A DNA stretch of 64,000 nucleotides from Pyrus communis (lineage: Eukaryota; Streptophyta; Magnoliopsida; Rosales; Rosaceae): positions 26,987,065 to 27,051,064 of the forward strand of contig NC_084812.1 in the NCBI RefSeq assembly GCF_963583255.1, read 5' to 3'. Below the pieces are notes generated by a model. That model saw only the letters and a program-made list of their open reading frames with translations, was not told where the DNA came from and searched no databases. The translations under genes and the position numbers were made by a program. Below, piece after piece: positions 11,198 to 22,090 of the stretch; the first letter of the stretch is position 1, and every line of letters begins with the position of its first letter.

Positions 11198-13087
11198 CTA
11201 TTTGTGTCGGGATAATGGTGTTCGATTTGTACGTTTGTCTAAAACAACCAAATAAACTTTCAAAGTACTTGGACCCAGCCCTTGCCTTGCAGCCTCAGCA
11301 GCGGCTTGAAGGACAAGTGCGTTTGCAGCTTCTTCTGGTGGCCCGACGTCCACTTCCTCAGTGTTGCCTTGGGCTGCAAAGCCAAAGTAAGAATTAGTGA
11401 TCAATAGATTATGGAAGTATCACAAAGAGAAGTAAAATAGGAGCAGTAGAGGATACCCATAAGAAGAAGCTGGTTCTTCTGGTGGATCACCTTCTTCCAG
11501 TTTTCAAACTCTTCTTTCTTCGGATAGGATTTGAAGATGAGCTGCTCAAAAAGATGATCATGGGCCTCCCTGATGTCCCCTTCATATTTCTTCAACCACT
11601 TGGCCTCCCACCAAGTGGCAAAGGTTGGAGTACACTCGAAGTTAAGGGCTATGGGCTTGTGGACAACTTTGCTCATCACTTCTAAAATACGTCGAGCTGC
11701 CCAAAACGTTACCTCCAAGGGAAAGCAGAAGCGATAATAGGTTCCATAATGCATAGAGTTGAATAATGGCACTGGGATCGCCTGCCTAAATCCCAGTTGT
11801 CTACCATAGAAATTGGGGTGGTAGACCTCTGGCCTGTGCTCGTAGCCTGTGCGGTCACTCCGTACTCCCCATGCCAGATCTCTCTGCTGGATGTAAATGA
11901 TAAGCTTCTCTTTGCAGAGGCTGCTGGCATCCTCTCCAAAAGCATCTTGGAAGATCTGGTCGGAGAACCATGGATACCTCTTGAGCATGGAGGCACCCCA
12001 CTCTAAGTCTGCTCGAGTCCGATAAACTCTAAAGAAGTATAGGAAAGCAAGTATTGAATGGTTGGTGGGAGATGCCTCGGCCAAGACACTCACTGAAGCC
12101 ACTCCTTCGGGGAACTCTAGGTTGGGCGCCCGGAACTCAGCAAAGTACCATTGAAGCCATAATTGGACCATCCAAGTTGGCCCGTTGAGATTGGTCTCGA
12201 AGGGTTCGCCTCTGGTCATTTCATACAGAAGGTGGTAGATGTGTGCGAGGAGGAAAAACCCTGTGGCCACATCATCGAAGAAATGGAGGGTTTCCACCAA
12301 AAGGATCCATTCCAGCTTCACTCATTTGGATTTGTTTGGGAACACATGTTTGTTTAACCAATACAGGAGGAAATACATGTGCTCCTGATCCTTGTTAGTA
12401 GTGGGGGAAGGCGGGCTGAATGTCTTCTTTGCAAATGGGATGAAGCTCGCGAGGGACGTCCCATAGCTCTTGAAGGTGGATGGAGTGTACTTTAGATGAG
12501 TAATTGACTTAGAGGCGCCCGAGTCTTCAGTAGTTCGGCAAAAGGATGATATCCACACACCTGCCCGAGGGTCTCAGCTAGAAGACCTGAGCCATGTCAA
12601 AGACAGTTGGAGATATGGGACCTATTCTAAAATCAAATGTATTTGTCCAATTGTTCCAAAATAAGAGAGTTGTGGTTAGGAGCTCGGGCTTGGCAATGAC
12701 AATGACCTTGGAGAGCATAATAAACTTGTAGATGTCATTGTCCATCCACTTCTTCTTCTAGATAGGGTTGAGCTCATTTACCCATAGCGTCCAAGATTCA
12801 TCTTTCATTAATGGGAAACCCCTTTAATGATTCGACCATTTGGAGGCCGAGATGCCAGCCTTGGCAGAATAGGGGTTTAGGGTGAACCAGCTAGCAGAGG
12901 GCATGTTGCTCTCCACCGCAATTAGGACTCAGCCAGTCTAGGTCGGGCCCAGGAAGTAGACACCTCATTCCTCAAAGAAAATTATGGAATTCAGGCTAGC
13001 CCGAGGGGGATGAAGGTCGTTAAGTCGACGGCGCAAGTTGACGATCCCTTTGCCGGACTCATATCTAAGACGAGTTTTGGGTGCCAT
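11198..13087 (-). pseudogene. Plant mobile domain (aminotransferase-like PMD) gene of a transposable element, broken
   Basis: The reading frame starts MAPKTRLRYESGKG at 13087 and shows PMD hallmarks: GPISPTVFDMAQVF then LRPSGR near 12620-12560, then DQEHMYFLLYWLNKHVF (about 12400-12335), then LLAHIYHLLYEMTRG and WMVQLWLQWYFAEF. PMDs occur in MAIN/MAIL proteins and in many plant transposons. The gene is dead: in-frame stops fall in the first third (for example after IIFFEE, and after MAQVF), while 12321-11401 remains open for 306 codons. The end of that stretch looks like an exon with a donor after QLLLM and an acceptor before AQGNTEEVDVG near 11375. It lies antisense to the gag-pol direction of the adjoining Ty3/gypsy element, just inside the polypurine tract, as in large plant gypsy elements with an antisense gene between pol and the 3' LTR. 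Confidence 0.8.
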
Positions 13088-13368
13088 TGGTTAAATTTTG
13101 GGAAGAAAGCAAGGAAGAAATGAGAAGGCAACAGAGTTTTGGAAAATCTGGGAATTTTGGAAAGTTGGAAAATAAGGATTGCTAAGGGTATTTGGCTGAG
13201 AGATTTAAATGCAGGTTATATAATGGGCAGTTAGATAACGTTGGAAATCGTGGGTTAGTGCAAAGGTTTATTCGAAAACGGCTATTTAAATGGTGCAAGT
13301 TCTGAGTAAAAGCATGCGGTTGATGTTTAATCATTATTAATGTCTTGGTTTGCAGACTTAATAATGAT

Positions 13369-13380
13369 TAAAGGGGGTAC
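13369..13380 (+). other. Polypurine tract of the Ty3/gypsy element
   Basis: The sequence AAAGGGGGTAC lies directly before the TGTTTGGG that starts an LTR at 13381. A purine run abutting a TG terminus is the normal plus-strand primer of an LTR retrotransposon. It shows that the internal region to its left, which includes the antisense PMD gene, belongs to a plus-oriented element. Confidence 0.7.
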
Positions 13381-13473
13381 TGTTTGGGTTGATATTTAAA
13401 CATTGGGCTTTGCATTAAGGAAAGCTCAAAGGCGCCAAAACAACTTAAACTTGTCCGAAGCCCAGTCGAGAAG

Positions 13474-14404
13474 TGTCACATCCTGGCCCAGGCCCCCACC
13501 ACAACTCGAGTTCGACTCCACTGAAGCACGATATTGTCTTCTTTGGGCTCCGACCACGCCCTCAAGGTTTTGTTTCTGGGAATTCACACGAGAACTTTCC
13601 CAATGGGTCACCCATCATGGGATTGCTCTCGCACGCTACTTGCTTAACTTTGGAGTTCCTACGGAACCCGAAGCCAGTGAGCTCCCAAAAAGCCTCGTAC
13701 TAGGTAGAGATGAGAATATACATATAAGGCTTAGAGGATCCACTCCCCTGGGCGATGTGAGATGTTACAATCCACCCCCCTTAGGGGCTCGACGTCCTTG
13801 TCAGCATACATCTAGCCAGGGATTGGCTCCCACCACAACCCGGGCTCGACTCTACCGTAGCACGATATTGTCCGCTTTGGGCCTCGACCACACCCTCACG
13901 GTTTTGTTTCTGGGAACTCACACGAGAACTTTCCCAGTGGGTCACCCATCATGGGATTGCTCTTGCGTGTTACTTGCTTAACTTCGGAGTTTCTATGGAA
14001 CCTGAAGCCAGTGAGCTCCCAAAAGGCCTCGTGCTAGGTAGAGATGAGAATATACATATAAGGCTTAGAGGATCCACTCCTCTGGGCGATGTGGGATGTT
14101 ACAATCCACCCCCCTTAGGGGCCCGACGTCGGCCAAGGATTGGCTCCCACCACAACCCGGGCTCGACTCCATCGTAGCACGATATTGTCCGCTTTGGGCC
14201 CCGACCACGCCCTCACAGTTTTGTTTCTGGGAACTCACACGAGAACTTTCCCAATGGGTCACCCATCATAGGATTGCTCTTGCGCACTACTCGTTTAATT
14301 TCAGAGTTCCTATGGAACCCAAAGCCAATGAGCTCCCAAAAAGCCTCGTGCTAGGTAGAGATGAGAATATACATATAAGGCTTAGAGGATCCACTCCCCT
14401 GGGC
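13474..14404 (-). mobile_element. Cassandra TRIM: three tandem LTR units carrying 5S rRNA-derived sequence
   Basis: Three related units occur at about 13474-13769, 13821-14103 and 14139-14404. Each, read on the minus strand, contains a block resembling 5S rRNA, including GAACTCCGAAGTTAAGC-like and GATGGGTGACCC-like segments; this is the diagnostic feature of Cassandra TRIM LTRs. Unit one is bounded by TGTAACATC-type and TGTGACA termini. Spacers of about 35-50 bp between units keep a polypurine tract (minus strand CCTAAGGGGGGTGG) directly before TGTAACATC, but the primer-site side and the outer 3' bases of units two and three are missing. Unit three also lacks its TGTAACATC end. No open frame here codes for protein. 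Confidence 0.85.
13585..13690 (-). repeat. 5S rRNA-like block in Cassandra unit one
   Basis: Read on the minus strand this segment follows the order of plant 5S rRNA: GGCTTCGGGTTCCG, then GAACTCCAAAGTTAAGC, then GATGGGTGACCC and a CTCGTGTG-like end. Equivalent blocks lie near 13918-14020 and 14237-14335. The similarity is partial, and these are LTR components, not functional 5S genes. In Cassandra elements the retained Pol III promoter boxes are thought to drive transcription. Confidence 0.75.
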
Positions 14405-15228
14405 TCTTTGAGTGTTATTTAATTAGTACTTATCTGGCTGGATTGAAATTAGGCTACTTATGCTCTGGTTGTGTATTTCACACTTAATTTTACGTTAGTA
14501 CTTTGGTAGTTGGTTTTTATCTTCTCATATTTCTCTATATCTTTATTGCTTCCACACCGTGCACATGGTTACGTCACTGTCACGTGACAGCCAAGATGCC
14601 TAAGGTGGAGTAAGGAAGTCTCAGCCGCAACATAGGTCATGTGCTTAGGATTGAAGTAACAAGTGACAGAGACCAGCTCACTACTAGCCAAAAAACACTT
14701 TCTGATGGCATAAAGGTGTAAATCAGAGATGACTCACTACCCTTGAAAGCCCTCGACCAAGAGTAAAGCTAAAGCAGTCAGGCCAAATCGCCTATAAAAG
14801 GGGAAAGAAACAACAGAGATAAGGACACTCAAGCCAGTTTGTACCCAGAAAAACTGAAACTTGCCTAGATTCAGTCATTTTAAACAATAGTTCTCTTAGA
14901 AAAGTCATCTTTTGTCTAGTGTAAAAGCTTTGCTACCTTTCCTAGTGTTGTAGTATCGATTCCCTCGTGTAAAACCTATTTACCATCCATCCTTTTTAGC
15001 ATACAACCTCTGTAAACTCAAAGAAAAGTGGCTGCAAGAAGTTTAACCTTGCCTGACAAGGTGAAATCTTGCCCGAATCTCTTTGTTTGTACTTTAATTT
15101 AGTATATTTGTCGTTTCATGTACTTTTTAGCATATATTCAAGTTATTTCCAACTGTTTTCTACCTAAGAGTCCCATTTGCATTCAAATTTGGTTAGCTTA
15201 ATAAACATGGTTCCATTAAGAACAAACA

Positions 15229-16475
15229 GTGTTTCGAGGAGATGGTTAAAAGGGCCCTGAACTCCCCTCGTAATGTCAAATACAAGATTATGAACTAAAA
15301 GTCCTTGTTTGCAAGGCAAGTAAAAGAACTTAATGTAGACTTAACCTATCTATGACAATCCTTTAATAACAAGAAGTTTAAGTAACTTGGGGCGAAAGTA
15401 ATCGACTTAGATCACATTTGTTATATTGAGATAGCAATGGCATGCCAAGATCCTTGTTAGTTTGGATTATGAGCCTCAAGGTCTACAACTAAGGCCCTAC
15501 AAAGGAACCTTTCAAAACTAACTATTAACTTATCTTGCAGCACACCAAGCAAGAACCATCCCGACAACACACCAAGTGCCAACACCTCCGAGGAGCTGTG
15601 CGAAGGGAAATCCTTGCCTCGAACATAGTTTTGGAATGCCCAATAGGACCCATAATCTTGTATGCCAAGAAGAAGAAGGAATGAGCAAACTTTCAGGTGG
15701 AACACAGAGTACGGGCTACCCCATTGTCTAACAAGATCAGACATGACAGATCACCAGGAAGATTTCTCCACCTTTCGAGGTCTTACTATTTTAGAACCCA
15801 ACTTCTTCTGAGAAGTCAGGCGGAAAAGTTACAAATGAAGACTTGCAAGCTACCAAGGTGCAAGTATTGAAAAGCATGGAGAAAATCTCTCTGGAGAAGA
15901 GAGCAGAGGTCAGCAGACTTTGTTCATTAACAGGGAGTCTGCAGAGGAGATTAGAATTGGAGTACTCTACCCCAATAGATGGTTATGCTAGGGAGATGAT
16001 GAGAAAGGAAAGTCATGAGAAAGAGCCACTAATCCCCTTATTTCCTTTGCTCGAGGAAAATAAGGATAGGGGAAAAAGAAGGAAGAGCCTGGAACCAGTC
16101 AGCCAGAAGAGGAAAAGATCTCGGATCCAAGTATGCCCGACCTTTTACTATTCCCACTAGATAGTAGGGGTAGATCGAGCTAGAAGGAAGGAAGCTTGGA
16201 ATAACTCAGCAAGTTAGAGAGTCCAGTAGAAAAGGCATGTCTACAGCTGTTGGCAAGCCTTCCCCTTATAGGCCACCATTGTTGGCTAATAAGGGAAGAG
16301 AGGCTAGGTGGAGACAGCCAGAACCATAGAAAGAAGCTTTCTCGGGCAATGAGCGTAGCCCAAAGTGGGAACCTCTTTACACCCACACAACAATGCAGCT
16401 AATCAACAACTTAGAAATACATTAGCCAAGCTGAGAAGAATGGTGGTCTAAAATGCCCAACCACAAGCTCGCTCG
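15229..16475 (+). other. Untranslated leader of the Ty3/gypsy element
   Basis: This is the region between the LTR end and the gag frame. It contains only short frames, for example 15843-16160 (Lys/Glu-rich), which may be a decayed N-terminal part of gag. A degenerate primer-binding site may lie at about 15229-15245, but I cannot match it to a tRNA by eye. Confidence 0.5.
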
Positions 16476-17660
16476 ATGTTCAGGATCACCTACCAGAAGC
16501 CCTATCCAAAGTATATTGATTGGCAGAACCCCTTTTCCTTGAACTTCAAGGTGTCCGTGTTCTCAACCTTTAGTGGGGATGACTGTAATGTGTCTTCCAG
16601 AGACCATATTTTCAAGTTTTCCAACTACTGCGTGGCATTTGAAGACAATCCTAACTACAAGTTATGGTTGTTTGGGAACTCATTGGTTAGCTTAGCATCT
16701 CAGTGGTACTCTCTATTACCTCCCAATTCCATTGCCAGCTGGGGGCAAATGGAGATGGCTTTCTGCGTACAATTTTATATGGTAGAGCCCGAGATGACTA
16801 TCAATGATTTAGTAGAGGTAAAACAATATGAACATGAGTCGAAAGAAGACTTCATTATGAGGTTTAGGAAGACAAGGATGAGATGCCAATTCCCTATCAA
16901 CCATGTTCAACTTATTTCTATTGCTCAGAAAGCTCTGAGATTGCCATTGAGGAAGAAGTTCTATGATGTACAGTTTAATAATCTGCATGAGTTGGTAATA
17001 GCTGCTACAAAGTATGAGAAGTTGTCAGCGGAGGAGCAACAAGTAAATCATTCATCCAAGGTACCCTTTTTCTACAAAAACAAAGCTGCAATACACTAGT
17101 TGGAGTTTGAAGGCTCAGAGTTAGGAGAAAATGACAGCATCATAGGAGATGGAATTGAAATATGTGCGGCCGAGATGACCACTATTTTCAAGCCTTTAAC
17201 AATGAAAGGTTTGGTCCAGCCAGTTAAAGACCAAAAAGTGGTGATGAATGATAGAGGATTTGTGCCTATGAAGCCCCCTAAGTACCAGACATATTCTTTT
17301 GATTTGACCAAGGCAGCTGATATCTATGAGAAGTTGGTGCGGGCTAGAGTAATCTTGCCCGACGCCACCAAAAAGATGCCCAAACCATAAGAGTTGAGAG
17401 GAAAGAAGTATTGCAAACTCCATTATACCTTCAATCACTTTATAGCCAACTGTGTGCAGTTTATGGACTGGATCCAAGATCTCATAGTTAAAGGGAAGTT
17501 GTTGCTGGAAAAACCCCAACCTAATATGATGATAGACATGGATCATTTCCCAAAGGCCACAATTAATATGATCAACCTCAATTGGGTTGAGAAAGGGAAA
17601 ACCAAGGCTACTTGGGAGGTGAAGGGAGAAAGAAAGCAAGCTGCTAGACCTACAGAATGA
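16476..17660 (+). pseudogene. Ty3/gypsy gag, broken by two stop codons
   Basis: One frame runs from 16476 to a TGA at 17660, interrupted by TAG at 17097-17099 and TAA at 17388-17390. The first part has the retrotransposon gag core: FSGDD, then DHIFKFSNYCVAFEDNPNYK, then SQWYSLLPPNSI and a QYEHESKEDFIMRFRKTRMR segment. The later parts have YSFDLTKAADIYEKL and KYCKLHYTFNHFIANC, the region preceding the protease in this gypsy type. Gag would package element RNA into particles. It lies 1.2 kb downstream of the LTR and in the same orientation. With two stops it cannot make full-length gag. Confidence 0.85.
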
Positions 17661-20160
17661 GTTAGAGGGTTGCACGACAGACCCAATGCTGCCATAGTCA
17701 AGGGAGTAGTGGTATGTATTAAACGTAGTGTGGGTGTGAGTTAGAAGTACCAACAACCGAAGCACTCATTAACCATGACTTGGTCAAGAAAAGAGAAAAC
17801 GAAGAACATGATGCTTGCAAAAGTATCATGCGGGCAGCTGAGAAAGAGACTTCCAGAAATATCTTCCAAAGGTTTGGAGGAAACTCAGAACCCAAGGGTT
17901 TATCCGAAGTTTTTAGAAATTATGAAGCCTCTGAGGAGATGGAAGATAAAGAGGCCAAAATGTCAAAGTGGATGGATGTAAGACCCTCACAGCCAAGCTA
18001 TGATGTCAGGATGAAGCGGGGATGGAAAGAAAGAACAATGAACCTATTCTCCCCAGTCACCAAGAAAGATTCAGCCCGACTCGGCCAAAAGTGGTACATA
18101 GTTGGAAATGATGGAATACCTGTCAGGGAAATGAGGGCATCTATGATTAGAAGAGTTCAAAGGAAGCACAAAGCCCTCATGAACTCGTTAAAAGTCCCTA
18201 TCACATCTGAGGCCTCAGAAAATGTCAAGTTTGAAAAGGTCCCTTAAGGAAGGAGGAAATAACTTCAATAGAAGAGTAAAAAAGAAATAGAAAGAGCCAG
18301 TAAAGCTAAAGAGGAAGGAGATCATATGCCTTCGAGCCCTCATCTAATGAAATATAGTATCTTGAGGAGAGCACAAGAGGATGTAGTGATGATGCCAACA
18401 CTAAGATGGAGTCCAGAACCAATCTGTTTTGGAACCATTTCACTTGAAAGAGGAATACCTTCACCTTTCTTGGTTGATACTCTGTGTGAAATCCCAAGGC
18501 GACTACATGACTTTAGTATAACCAGAGAAGATGAAGTGCCGGAATTAATGTTGCCAAAAGATGCACAGGCTTGGATAGATAAATTTGTGTACTAGATTGG
18601 AGGAAAGAAAGAAGAGGTACCTAGACCCAGCAATTTCCATGTAAACATGACATATGTCTTATCTGCTATGTTCTACACCAAACTAGATCAGCCTGCCACG
18701 ATAGAGGGTGATTATTTGGTAGCAGAGCCAATGATGGCACTTGTTAGTGTTGAAAAAGTTGGGGAAGAGAGATCAAGCATGGCAAACTTGCCTAAGGATA
18801 CATGAAAGGAGCCCAAAAGGATATATTAAGATCAAATGGTGTTCAATAGGCCAAGCTTAGTCTTGGCTAACCATCTTAAGCCCATATATGTAACTGTTCA
18901 TCTAGAGTGAGTACCCTTCAAAAAAGTCTTAATAGATAGTGGAGCAGCAGTCAATGTACTTCCCCTCAGCCAAATGAAGAAGCTGTGTAAAAGTGAGGAA
19001 GACCTTATCCCTACTGATCTTATAGTTTCTAGTTTATTTGGAGCTATCACTAAAACTTATGGGATATTGCCCTTGGAGATTGACTTGGGTTCTAAGCAAA
19101 TCATGCTAGCTTTCTTTGTGGTGTATAATAGTTCTACTCATGAAGTTTTACTCAGCACATATTGGATTCACCAAAGTCTATATGTGTCATCCCCCCTACA
19201 TCAACAAGTTGCTGTTTACCACGAGGCAAGGGCTGAGGAACCAGGATTTTAGGAAATTGTGGAGGTCGAGGCACGACCATTTCTCCCCTTAGCCAATGTT
19301 GCAGAGGCAAACTTCTACAACCCTAGTATTGGAATCTTGCAGTGTTTAGAAGTTGATGAGAATGGCTGCCTGACTAAGGTGACGGCCCAAAAGCTTATTG
19401 AACAAGGATTATTTCTCACAAATGAGGAGTGGGACATGCCCCATATTGTCCCAGCTCATTAACACCAATGATGTCAGAATAGAGGAGAAATGACCAAGTA
19501 GTTGCAGTCAGGTCCTTAATCAACAGACTGCCAGTGTATGGGAGGGAAATAAGAGAAGTGAGAAAGAGCTCAACTAAGGATGAAGCAGAGTGGGAGAAAG
19601 AGGTTTCGAGAACCAAGGACAGAGAAGAAGAATAGTTTTTGGGAGAGGAGATAAAGGCAGCCATACACATGGTTGAGTGTATTCATGACTTGAACTGGCC
19701 AGATGATGTGCCCGAGTGTCCAAAGTCAGTTGAATTTTTGTGTACAGAGCATGATAACCCAGCACCAGAAGTATAAAACCCCTTAGAAACCATTAATTTA
19801 GGGACTGAGGATGATCCAAGGCCAATACAATTCAGTGCCTTGTTGGAAACTGGTGATCAAGCAAGAATAATAGACCATTTGCATGAATTTAAAAACTGCT
19901 TTGCATGGCATTACACAGAGATGCCTAGATTGGACCCTGATTTAGTAGAGCACATAATGCCTATAAAGGAAGGGTATAAGCCTGTGAAGCAAGCTCTAAG
20001 GAGGATGTCAACAGAGATAAAAGAAAAGGTTAAAGAAAAAATCGAGAGGCTGGTGAAGGTTGGGTGCTGTAGGAGCCTCCTAGCATTTGTTACTTGTGAA
20101 GGAAGTGTTCTGAAGGAAGAGTTCTATATGCCTTCAGGGGATACTGATACCACTAGTTAG
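17661..20160 (+). pseudogene. Ty3/gypsy protease and truncated reverse transcriptase, broken
   Basis: Segments in frame with each other at 17780-18247, 18326-18595, 18974-19252 and 19259-19462 include GQKWYIVGNDG, REMRASMIRRVQRKHKA and the aspartic protease motif DSGAAVNVLP (active site DSG at 18935-18943). A protease-like STYWIHQSLYVSS follows. Reverse-transcriptase similarity then appears in another frame at 19840-20070 (LHEFKNCFAWHYTEMPRLDPDLVEH, then KPVKQALRRMS) and stops within the first part of RT, well before any YxDD catalytic motif. Several stops, a frameshift and a 3' truncation make it non-functional; RNase H and integrase are absent. Confidence 0.8.
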
Positions 20161-20286
20161 CACACTATATACGATATATGTTTTATGAAGGTTTTATGGC
20201 ATACTAGGGTTTATGGAAAATCTATCAAATATTATGCTATTAGTTTTCATAAAACTATGGGGGTTAGTATGTTGATAATTGTTTTG

Positions 20287-20368
<82 letters not shown>

Positions 20369-20369
20369 C

Positions 20370-20417
<48 letters not shown>

Positions 20418-20753
20418 TGGTCCACTCATGTTAGTTTTGCGCCCCCTCGGGATTTAGATTCGAGGCGTACGATCCCGGCGTCAAGGCATTTTCTCATTGG
20501 CATCTTTGAGTCCTTTCGGTGTAGGACCCATTCCTTGTTCATTCAATTTTTATATTAATTCTTTTAGTGTTCTAGTTAGTTGTGTGCTCTGAACATGTTC
20601 CTTAAATGCATATTCATTATTATTAAAATTTAGAAATCTTATTTATTCCTTGTTCTCAACATTTGCATTAAAAAATGGCTTTTGTCACCTTCGGGGTGTC
20701 GGCCAGCACATGCCTAGCCTAGTGTTCGAGGAATATCGGGATCGGGACATGTC
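20161..20753 (+). mobile_element. 3' portion of an LTR related to the solo LTR at 48537-51247
   Basis: Downstream of the RT break the sequence has TCCACTCATG...GCGCCCCCTCGGGATTTAG, GTGTAGGACC, GTCACCTTCGGGGTGTCGGCCAGCA and an end GGGACATGTCA at 20753. The same order of blocks is found at the 3' end of the solo LTR (ending GGGTGTGTCA at 51247) and inverted at 54267. I therefore read it as the 3' part of a related LTR that joined the truncated gypsy element. The left junction is not resolved. Confidence 0.55.
20290..20412. repeat. Compound (AT)n microsatellite
   Basis: An almost pure AT dinucleotide tract of about 120 bp with occasional G or C substitutions. It lies inside the truncated LTR fragment; the related solo LTR also carries an AT tract (50092-50152). 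Confidence 0.95.
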
Positions 20754-22090
20754 AATATATGAGTTTAATGGTTGATTAACTTAATTAAACATTAATAATA
20801 TGCATCTTTGATTCATTGATTCAATTATTTGTTGTGATTTTGGAATTGTTGTTAGAAAACAGTGCAATATAGGTGAAAGATGAATGAAAACCCTGGTTGT
20901 TGAATGGTTGACGTTCATGATATAGAATCTAGTGAACTATGCTCGTTAAGTTCCATTGAGTGATACTAAAGCTTTATGTTTTTTTTTTAGTGAATGCCTT
21001 GAGAAATTTTAGAGCTTAACAAAAAGGATGAACTATGAAAAACTTGATCCAGGCTTCGGGTGCGTAGGCAGTCTAACACAGAGGTTAAATGCACCCATGA
21101 TATAAAAGAAAAGTTATTGCACTATTGGACATTTGATTTGTATTTTGGTCACGTCTCGGAGGTGAGACACAATAGATGAACAGGTATATGGTGACATCAT
21201 GTGTCGATCTTGAATGTATCTTGGGATTGAGATGTGACATAATATCTCATAATTATCTTTGTGATACAGAGGAAAATCAAGAGATATTCAGTTTGGAATA
21301 TGCTCGGGATTTTCAAAGGCATTTTAGTCATTTTGGAGAAGAGAGAAACACACGAAAATACAAGCATTTATAGATCATAATATTCTAGTTAGGTCTCTAA
21401 GGCAATCACCTCAGCCCCAAGTCTTGGAAAGCAAAAACAAAAGGGACAATTAGACATATCATATCTAACCCAACAACCTTCAAAGTTCAAGACATGCAAG
21501 GAGGTTCAAAGCCTTGGTTCGTGTTCGTAAAAGTGTGCTGAGATCCAAACTTCCACACAAGAGGCATAAATGTCTATTTAATCGATAGTCTTCCAACAGT
21601 ATTGGGACAAAACATATTAATGAAATACAGAGGTAGAAGCAACAACGATTTGCTCTACCAAATTCATCTTCTGGTTCAAATTTCTCCTCTATTCATTAAC
21701 AAACATATTACAACTCAATCATGGAACTCTAGCAAGGGAGGGCATGGTAACCCATCCTTGTTCAGCACATAAATCATTCTTTCCCCGGAGAACCATAAAC
21801 ATAAAACAAAAGAAAATGCATGTCCATGATCGAATCTCTAATTATAGAAAAAAGTAATTATATATGAACAAAAGACGACACTGGCGAAAACAACGGTAAG
21901 GTGCAATTTAGACAATGGAGGATATATGTTATCTGCAACCATTTTTGTGTAGTGAGCTTGGGCACTCACTCTAGGAGAATCGAAAGTAGCCTCAATTTGT
22001 TTGTTCCAATTGTTGATGGTGTGAATATAGAAGGGAAAAATTCAATACATATTTATCTGAATGCTCATGCACTGATTAGTTCAAGTAGCC
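20754..22090. other. Intergenic DNA between the retrotransposon locus and the 3' end of the myosin gene
   Basis: No gene-like frame is visible. The right part contains the myosin 3' UTR (the gene is on the minus strand and its stop is at 22091-22093), but I could not fix a polyadenylation site. Short frames at 21176-21373 and 21901-22140 look like chance ORFs. Confidence 0.5.

Larger units (their letters stand above)
13381..15228 (+). mobile_element. Ty3/gypsy LTR interrupted by a Cassandra array
   Basis: The LTR begins TGTTTGGG after the polypurine tract and seems to end at the CA of AACAAACA (15228), just before a degenerate primer-site-like stretch and the gag region. A promoter-like TATAAAAG is at 14793. 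Without the 931 bp Cassandra insertion the LTR would be about 0.9 kb. It has the 3' internal part of one element on its left and the 5' internal part of another on its right, so it may be the shared LTR of a recombined tandem pair. The right end is uncertain because no clear primer-binding site was found. Confidence 0.6.

Noticed and set aside
13403..13981. 192-codon plus-strand open frame
   Set aside because: It runs through Cassandra LTR units, repeats itself in related frames in each unit and matches no protein style; it is non-coding repeat.
13585..14335. Possible functional 5S rRNA genes
   Set aside because: The 5S-like blocks are partial, diverged and embedded in TRIM LTRs; no complete 120-nt gene with terminator was seen.
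13474..14404. Regular direct repeats resembling a CRISPR-like array
   Set aside because: Units are about 280 bp LTR copies with short spacers in a plant nuclear genome; nothing supports CRISPR.
20877..20896. 20 bp exact match to 24019-24038 at the acceptor of a myosin exon
   Set aside because: The match does not extend in either direction, so gene-fragment capture is not supported; likely chance or a trivial event.
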